DNA of 64,000 nucleotides from Strix aluco (lineage: Eukaryota; Chordata; Aves; Strigiformes; Strigidae): the NCBI RefSeq assembly GCF_031877795.1, contig NC_133958.1:1364001-1428000 (forward strand), in the 5' to 3' direction. The position numbers and the translations under genes were made by a program. Shown here piece after piece: positions 56,750 through 64,000 of the stretch (position 1 is its first letter; the number at the start of each line of letters is the position of its first letter). The notes beneath the pieces are model-generated. The model did no database searches, had not been told where the DNA came from, and was given only the letters and a program-made list of their open reading frames with translations.

Positions 56750-57515
56750 ACGGGACACCGGGAGCTGGCACCGGGCACCGGCACGGCGCGGGGGGGCCGG
56801 GAGAGGGGGAGGCTGGGGTCTGGGAGCTGACACCGGGCACTGGGAGATGGCACTGGGAACTGGGAGATGGCACCGGGCACTGGGAGATTGCACTGGGAAC
56901 TGGGAGCTGACACTGGGAGCTGGTACCGGGCACTGGGACATGGCACTGGGAGGTGGTACCGAGCACTGGCAGCCGACGTGGGGCACTGGGAGATGGCACT
57001 GGGAGCTGGTACCGGGCACCGGCACGGCGTGGGAGGGGCGGGGGGGGCCGGGAGAGGGGGAGGCTGGGGGCTGGGAGCTGGCACCGGGGACTGGGAGATG
57101 GCACTGGGAACTGGGAGCTGACACTGGGAGATGGCACTGGGAGATGGTACTGAGCACTGGGAGCTGACGCTGGGAACTGGGAGCTGGCACCGGGCACTGG
57201 GAGATGGCACTGGGAACTGGGAGCTGACACTGGAAGCTGGTACCGAGCACTGGGAACTGGGAGCTGGCACCGGGCACTGGGAGCCGACGTGGGGCACTGG
57301 GAGCTGACACTGGGAACTGGGAGCTGACACTGGAAACTGGTAGCGGGCACTGGGAGCTGGCACCGGGCACTGGGAGATGGCACTGGGAGGTGGTACCGAG
57401 CACTGGGAGCTGACGCTGGGAACTGGGAGCTGGCACCGGGCACTGGGAGGTGATGGCGGGCACTGGGAGGTGACACTGGGAGCCGGTACCGGGCACTGGG
57501 AGGTGACACTGGTCC
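56750..57515. repeat. minisatellite in the RETSAT-ELMOD3 intergenic interval
   Basis: Units of about 11 and 22 bp built on CACTGGGAGCTG and CACTGGGAGATGG, with higher-order repeats (for example the 56810-56925 pattern recurs at 57060-57200). It starts only about 120 bp upstream of the RETSAT ATG. Confidence 0.9.
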
Positions 57516-57599
57516 CTGCAGCCCGGGCCCGGCGACCCAGCCCAGCCCAGCCCCGCCCCGGCCCGGCGGCGGCCGCGTTCCCCGCGGTGTGACCCTCCC

Positions 57600-58011
57600 G
57601 CGCCGCCGTCGGCCGCCCCGCGCGGGGCCTGCCGGGAGCTGCAGTGCCGGGGGGGGCCCGAGTACAGCTCCCGGCATGCAGCGCGGCCGCGCCTGCGCAC
57701 TGCGGGGCCGGGGGGCGCCGCCGCTTCCGGTGGGCGCGGGGTCAGAGGGCGGCGGGTCAAAGGGCAGCGCGGCCCCGGGGGGTGATGGCCGGGACCGGGG
57801 ACGGGCGGGAGGGGCCGCGGGCGGGGGCCGCGGGAAGGGGCGCCCCGGGGCCGGCAGGGGGGGACCAGGCCGCAGGAGAGGCCTGAGGCCTCCGGGGAGC
57901 CCCTGAGGGGTCCTTGGGGGGCTGCCACCCCCTGGGGCCACCCGGCCGCGCCACCTGAGGCTCCGTGGCGGCTCCCGCCGAGGGGGGCGGCCGCCTTCTT
58001 CCCCGCAGGGC
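57600..58011 (+). promoter_or_regulatory. ELMOD3: ELMOD3 promoter side of the bidirectional CpG island, with two ZNF143-type sites
   Basis: Highly CpG-rich. 57661-57679 (AGTACAGCTCCCGGCATGC) closely resembles the ZNF143/STAF consensus, and 57628-57645 is a second, weaker copy in the opposite orientation, 15 bp away. CTTCCGG (ETS type) lies near 57724. An acceptor (TTCCCCGCAG) at 58008 just before the ATG implies a non-coding first exon in this island. Confidence 0.6.
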
Positions 58012-61000
58012 ATGAGCGGCGGCACCGGGGCCTCGGAGCAGCTTGAGGAGCGGCAGCGGTTCCCCCCGCCCGGCAAGTCCGTCCCCGTGCGTGTCAGCCT
58101 GAGCCCTGCCCCTCGCTGTCAGACCCCCCCCCACGCTATCGCTTTATTTCTCCATTTATGTCCGCAGAAAATGATCTTTCGGGGCGTTACCTGATCTGGT
58201 AACAGAACAAAAACGTCCCCAGAGGGCTCTGAGCCGCTTTCCCACCCTTCCAGCCATCGGGTGCAGCCCTCAGCCCGTGAGCAGAGGGCGGGGGGGGTTC
58301 CCTGCGGGAGGAGCTCAGGGTTGTGGGGAGCGGTTGGTTTTCCGGGTCTGTTCTGGTGGGTGATGGTTGTGTCTCTGTCCCTGCTTAGATCTCAGCTCTG
58401 AGGCAAAACGGTCTCCTGCAGGCACTCGTGCAGGGAGCGGGGCAGCCTGCGTGTGCTGGTGAGCTTTTCCTCTGCTTCCCTTGTGTGGGTCCTGTTTTGT
58501 GTGGGGGGAAACCACCTCAGTCAGTTTGCAGATGACACCCAGTTGGGTGGGAGTGTTGATCTGCTCGAGGGTGGGGAGGGTCTGCAGAGAGACCTGGCCA
58601 GGCTGGAGCGATGGGCTGAGCCCAACTGGGGGAGTTTCACTAAGGCCAAATGCCGGGTGCTGCCCTTGGGCCACAACAACCCCCAGCAGCGCTACAGGCT
58701 TGGGGAGGAATGGCTGGAGAGCTGCCAGTCAGAGAGGGACCTGGGGGTGGTGATTGACAGCCGGCTGAACAGGAGTCAGCAGTGTGCCCAGGTGGCCAAG
58801 AAGGCCAATGGCATCCTGGCTTGTACCAGTCCTGGCGTGGCCAGCAGGGACAGGGAAGGGATCTGACCCCTGTGCTCGGCACTGGTGAGGCCGCCCCTCG
58901 ATGAGTGGGTTCAGTTTTGGGCCCCTCACTCCAAAAAGGCCCTTGAATGACTCGAGCGTGTCCAGAGAAGGGCAACGGAGCTGGTGCAGGGTCTGGAGCA
59001 CAGGTCTGATGGGGAGCGGCTGAGGGAACTGGGGGGGTTTAGTCTGGAGAAGAGGAGGCTGAGGGGAGACCTCCTGGCCCTCTGCAACTCCCTGAAAGGA
59101 GGGTGCAGAGAGGGGGGATGAGTCTCTTGAGCCAAAGAACCAGCGGCAGGCCAAGAGGGAATGGCCTCAAGCTGCGCCAGGGCAGGGTCAGACTGGCTCT
59201 TAGGAAGGATTTCTTTGCAGAAGGGGCTGTTGGGCGTTGGAATGGGCTGCCCAGGGCAGGGGGGGAGTCCCCATCCCTGGAGGGGTTGAAGAGTCGGGTT
59301 GAGCCAGCGCTGAGGGATCTGGTGGAGTTGGGAACGGTCAGGGTGAGGTTCATGGTTGGACTGGAGGGTCTTCAAGGGCTTTTTCAACCGAGATGATTCT
59401 GGGATTCTGTGAATCGCCTGGGGAGCTCAAAGGAGCCCAAACAACCCGGCACTGGGCTCACTGACAAATCGGGCTCTGGCTTGGCAAAGCTTTCACCCTG
59501 CTTTGCCCCAGATTTGCCAAGGAGAAACCTCTCAGCGTCTCGGGGGACTCTGGTTGGGGTTTCTCCCCAAAGAAGGGGAAATCTTGCCCCGAGATGTCCT
59601 GAGCAGTGCTGAGGGAAGGGAGCAAACACCCCCTTGGATCTCCCCGCCACCTCTAACCTCCGGCGTGCCTTTTCTTCGGCAGAGATCAGCGAGGAGCTGC
59701 GGCGAGCCCAGGAGGAATGGGAGGCTGTGGAAGAGATCCAGTCAGGTACAGCTGGTGCTGGGGATAAGGGAGGTTGTTTGGACAGAAAAGGTCTGGACAG
59801 GGGAAGGGATGTGGGTCCCAGAGGGCAGGAGCAGGCAGGTGTGCAGCGGGGGGGCATTATTTGGGGGTGGGAGAGAGCTGGGGAAAGGACTGAAGGTCTG
59901 GGGCAGGGTGGGAGACCCGCTGCCTTCCCCAGCTCCCCAAGTGTTCCCCCTCCTCCCGTGCCGGCAGCGGGGACCGACCTCCCTGTGCCACAGCGGCTGC
60001 TCTGGCGTGAGGCGGGAGCTCGTTTCGGTGCCGGGAAGCTGGAGCGGAGGGCAGGGCTTATGTTGGGGGGGTGGGTAACCCCATTCTCTGCCTCCTTACA
60101 GGGCTGGGGGGTACGTCGGCCAGTGCCGCCCCCCTGATCTCCTTCAACGAAGCGCTGCAGTACTTCCAGACAGCCGACCTCTCCGAGTGCAGGGTACGGG
60201 CAGGGCCCCGCGCTCTCGCCCTCTCTCGGGGGGGTAGTTTTAGTAAGTAGGAGAGGGGAGCGTGGCGGGAGAAGCACAGCGCTCCCCTCTTTCCCTTCTG
60301 CCTTCCCTCGGCTCGGTTCTTTGCCTGATCCCATCCCTCCCGGCTCACCCGCGGGTTTTTCCTCCTGCTCAATTCCCCGAGGGACCGGCCCCGATCGTTT
60401 CTTCGTGTGTTTTCTCCTCCGCAGAAGAAGGTCCGGGCGACGGTGCGCAGGCAAGGCCTGGCTGCTCTGCTTCACTTCCTCTTTGGTCCTCCCCGGCTCC
60501 AGCCGCAGCTGCAGGGAGAGCGGGAGCTGGCCCTGGCCATGGCACAGTGTGAGTGTCCCCTCTGTCCCCACACCAGCCGCTCCCCGGCCCAGCCAGCGTC
60601 ACCTTCATCCCGAGAGCTTCGTGGGAAGCGACTCGAGGGGGGCTCAGGGGTGTAGCGGGGTCTCTACCCACTTACTCTGTGGCAGCTGCTTGTCCCAAAG
60701 GGTGCGTTTTCCATCCCCTTTGCTCCCCTGCTGGGGACACGCTCCCTTCCGCGGGGGGATCGATGGATCTCTCGACCCCGTGACGCAGCACCGGGGAGCT
60801 GCTCCGCCGCTCTACGGCCCTTCCCGCTCCTCCTTTTGTGAGCCGGTGGTACCTCGGCGTGGGCTGTGTCGGGTGTGGATCGCACGTGCTGAGCACCTGG
60901 AAACTCCTCCTCTGTGGGTTGCGTTTGGCCGTGGTTCCCCGGGCAGTGCTGCTTTGGCCAGCAAAGCTTTACACGATGCCCAAATTACTCATCACCCCCG

Positions 61001-63932
61001 CGCTCATACAGCACGCAGTCGTATCATTTGTGGGTTTGCACCTCCAATATATTTTCCTCTCCTTCCTGTCTCCCCTCCAGCAGGATAAACACAGCTGGGA
61101 CATTCTCCTTGTCACCATAAGCTGCTCTCAGCTGCCAGATTTCACTTCCAGCTGGTCTCTGGCTTTACCCTGCAGCTGATGGTGGTTTCTTTCCCCACCG
61201 CATCTCTGCGCCAGCACTCGAAGCCAGTGGGGCAGGGCTGCTGAGGGGCATTTTAGGGCTGCTGAGGGGTGTTTTTTAGATGCTGAGGGGTGTTTTCTCT
61301 CTGCCAGGTGGTTTGGATGATAACGAGAGAGTGCACATGAGAATCCTGCAGACCATTTATAAGAAGCTAACCCGCTCCAGGTTGGGCTGCCCGCGCTACG
61401 GGGCGCACTGGGAAGAGCTCGGCTTCCAAGGTAGGGCAGAGGGAGAGATCTCAGGGAGGGAACCTTTGCCGAGAGAAATCACGCTGGTCCCATTCCCTCC
61501 TCAGGATCCAGAGGCAGCAGAAAGGGTTTGCTGCTCATTCCCTCTCGATGCAGCCGCCATCCCTGCTGCTGTTTCATAGAATCACTGAGGTTGGAAAAGA
61601 TCTTTAAGTTCATCAAGTCCAGCTGTTAACCCAGCACTGCCAAGCCCACCACTGAACCACGTCCCTTAGTGCCACATCTACATGTCTCTCAAATACCTCC
61701 AGGGATGGCGACTTAACCACCTCCCCGGGCAGCCTGTTCCAGGGCCTGACAACCCTTTTAATGAAGAAATTTTTCCTAATATCCAACATAAACCTCCCTT
61801 GGCGCAGCTTGAGGCCATTCCCTCTTGGCCTGGCGCTGGGTCCTTGGCTCAAGAGACTCCTCCCCCCTCTCTGCACCCTCCTTTCAGGGAGTTGCAGAGG
61901 GCCAGGAGGTCTCCCCTCAGCCTCCTCTTCTCCAGACTAAACCCCCCAGTTCCCTCAGCCGCTCCCCATCAGACCTGTGCTCCAGACCCTGCACCAGCTC
62001 CGTTGCCCTTCTCTGGCCACGCTCGAGTCATTCAATGGCCTTTTTGGAGTGAGGGGCCCAAAACTGAACCCACTCATCGAGGGGCAGCCTCAGGCCGACG
62101 CTCCCACCCAGCGGGTCCACTCGCTCCCCTCATCCTCATCATCGATAAAGAGATGAAACAAAACTGGCCCCGATGCCAAGCCCTGGTTTTGTAGCAGCTC
62201 TGTCGCTGCCCCAGCCAGCTGTCACAACCAGTACAACATCCGGACTGGTTGGCCACACAACACCAGCACGTGCTGCCACGCTTGCCCGTGTCCAGCCGGC
62301 GCGGGCGTAACAAGAAGTAGTTGGCGTCCGCTTTGCCTGAGCCATTAATGCTCTTCATTAGCAAGTGATCTCTGCAGCTAATGAGCCGTCTCCGGAGGGC
62401 TGGTTTATTAACGAAGCGCAGGTCAGGGCTCTGTCACTAAGGTTGTGTCACAGGTTGCTTTCAGCCTCGGCTGTGTAAGAAAAACAGCGTGATTAAAGCT
62501 GCCGCACGCGGCCTCGCAGGAGCTTTCGGGCTGGTTGACTCACGAGTTAAATAAGCTGGGTTTTAATGAGGCCTAAAACCCAAACCAGGAGGGGAACGGC
62601 TCTGGATTCTCCACCCTGTCTCGTACACAACTGGGTTTAAGCGTGAGTTCACCAGCCCAACGTGCCCTGGGGTGGGTAGAGCGTGAAGGTGCTGATTCCT
62701 GGAGAAGGCACTGAATGGGCGCTGGGTGGGACCCCGAGGGCTGAGGGACGTTCCCGGACAGCTTTCCCTCAGGGTGCCATTCCTGAAGGCAACCCCTGCG
62801 CTCCTGGGGGTATAAAGAGCTGGTGGAAGCGGGGAGGGGACCAGAGAGCGACCCCGGGCTGTCCCACCCTTCCAGGTGTGGATCCCGGCACCGACCTGCG
62901 TGGGACGGGGATGCTGGGCTTGATGCAGCTGCTCTACTTCGTCATGGACGCGCAGACGCTGCCTCTGGCGCAAGAAATTTTCAAGCTCTCCCAGCACGAA
63001 ACCCAGGCACGTCCTTCGCCTCCTTCGCTCCCTCCCTGCGGTGGTACCTACCCCTTGATTTCTAACGCTCAGGGACAGGGAAGCACAAAAACGTGGGGGT
63101 TTTGGCTGTTTTTTTTGCTGTTTAACCCCCTCACGCTGGTAAGGGGAGGAAGGTGATCCCTGAAGAGCTGAGGAGCTCCGACCGGAGGCTGAAGCCGAGC
63201 TCTAGGTGTTGGCTTTATTCTGGAAATAAAATTTTTAGTGTCCTGGTGGAGATCAGAGATTTGCTCCCGGGATCCTGGCTTGGGGCTGAACTCGTGCGGG
63301 TTAAAAGGGCTGGAGAAGTGGGTGAAGAGCAGCAGGGTGTGAAAACGGGGGTGAGTGGAGCCTGTCTGCTTAAACTTGGCATTTTAGTCTGGGTTATGGT
63401 TGGGTTTAAGCCTGAATATAAGCTCAGCTTGACCCACAGCATCCATCTAAGCCCGTATCTTTAGTCTTATTATCCTGCTGCACGGGTCTGTTGCCTGCAG
63501 CCGCCATCCCACGGGTTTGGGGCCACGCAGATGCGGCGTAAAAGCGCTGGAGGTGTTGTCTGGGCACCTCCACGTGCCGGAGAAGAGGCTTTTTCCAGCC
63601 GAGCTGCCATAACGCTCATTTTCTTGCAGAATTTCCCCTTCTGCATCATGTCCGTGAACATCACCCGCATCGTCATCCAGGCCCTGAGGGAGGAATGTCT
63701 CTCCAGGTGAGGTCCGGGGCACCGGCAGCTTGGTTAAGCCGGGCTTTAGGGCTGGTTTTGGGGTCTCAAACAACATCTGTCGCTGATCGTGGTGCCCGTT
63801 GCAGGGAGTGCAACCGCAGGCAGCAGGTCATCGCCGTGCTGAACGACCTGTACGCGGCGGCCTTCCTGCAGCTCTACCGCGTCTGGAAATGGCAGCGCAA
63901 GACCGTCGCCGACTCCAGCTTCCTCCTCAAGG
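58012..63932 (+). CDS. ELMOD3: ELMOD3, ELMO-domain GAP (partial, runs off the window)
   Basis: ELMO-domain protein; ELMOD family members act as GAPs for ARL2/ARF GTPases, and human ELMOD3 is linked to hearing loss. Exons: 58012-58086, 58168-58185 (18-nt micro-exon, less sure), 58389-58458, 59683-59745, 60102-60193, 60425-60548, 61308-61430, 62876-63006, 63630-63706, 63805-63932; the last exons lie beyond the window. Matches include [109 protein letters not shown]. The catalytic-type Arg of the ELMO box is present (Arg197 in TDLRG). The 62876-63006 exon ends CAG followed by GCACGT, a GC-AG intron. Introns 3 and 7 each hold a CR1 copy. The start ATG lies 3 nt after an acceptor. Confidence 0.92.
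58510..59413 (+). mobile_element. CR1 LINE, C-terminal pol plus 3' UTR (subfamily B) in ELMOD3 intron 3
   Basis: Plus-strand. An open stretch of over 110 codons reads the CR1 pol C-terminus ([51 protein letters not shown]), then the 3' UTR and GATTCTGGGATTCTGTGAA. 5'-truncated. Confidence 0.93.
61575..62093 (-). mobile_element. CR1 LINE 3' fragment in ELMOD3 intron 7
   Basis: Minus-strand. The first 220 bp (CATAGAATCACTGAGGTTGG and on) differ from the other copies, while the rest matches subfamily B closely. It is either a third subfamily or a mosaic. Confidence 0.88.
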
Positions 63933-64000
63933 GTTCGTCTCCCCGCGCTTTCCCCTCCTTTTCCAGCCAAGGACAAACCCGGTGCCTTCCCAGAACGTTC

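Noticed and set aside
56254-58076. 500-570-codon Ser/Pro/Gln-rich minus frames between RETSAT and ELMOD3
   Set aside because: They pass through the CACTGGGAGCTG minisatellite and CpG island and overlap RETSAT exon 1 in other frames.

Overview
The window is avian nuclear DNA, probably from a small GC-rich chromosome or chromosome arm. Three things point there. The four recognisable gene neighbours TCF7L1, TGOLN2, RETSAT and ELMOD3 lie in the order known from vertebrates (human 2p11.2). The only abundant interspersed repeats are 3' ends of CR1 LINEs, the typical bird/reptile family. The introns are short, GC-rich and full of minisatellites. I cannot name the species.

Layout. 1-3.8 kb: G-rich tandem repeats leading into the TCF7L1 CpG island. 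3.8-24.7 kb: TCF7L1 (+), 12 coding exons, with a 14.7-kb third intron carrying at least seven unrelated minisatellites and a 475-bp polypyrimidine tract. 25.4-33.6 kb: intergenic, with CR1 copies and a few AT-rich stretches that could be conserved non-coding sequence. 33.7-40.7 kb: TGOLN2 (+), with a GC-box array and a TCTCGCGAGA/ETS promoter. 40.77-41.1 kb: a probable solo LTR, a fossil. 44.25-47.6 kb: a four-exon caspase gene (-) with an intact reading frame and an altered S1 pocket. 49.7-56.6 kb: RETSAT (-), 11 exons. 57.6 kb to the window end: ELMOD3 (+), sharing a head-to-head CpG-rich interval with RETSAT and continuing beyond the window.

The genes are not a functional operon. TCF7L1 is a Wnt-pathway HMG-box repressor, TGOLN2 a trans-Golgi cargo-cycling membrane protein, RETSAT an ER retinol saturase and ELMOD3 an ARL2/ARF-family GAP. 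The caspase is the most interesting gene. It has the His and Cys of a cysteine protease and almost no prodomain, but the p10 arginine that normally reads the P1 aspartate is a leucine. It may be the poorly studied caspase-17 lineage or an unnamed sauropsid relative.

Exon borders were placed by hand from conserved protein matches, GT/AG (one GC/AG) splice signals and phase bookkeeping. They sum to proteins of 572 (TCF7L1), 475 (TGOLN2), 250 (caspase) and 609 (RETSAT) residues. One TCF7L1 junction does not close in phase and is flagged. No sequence search was run.
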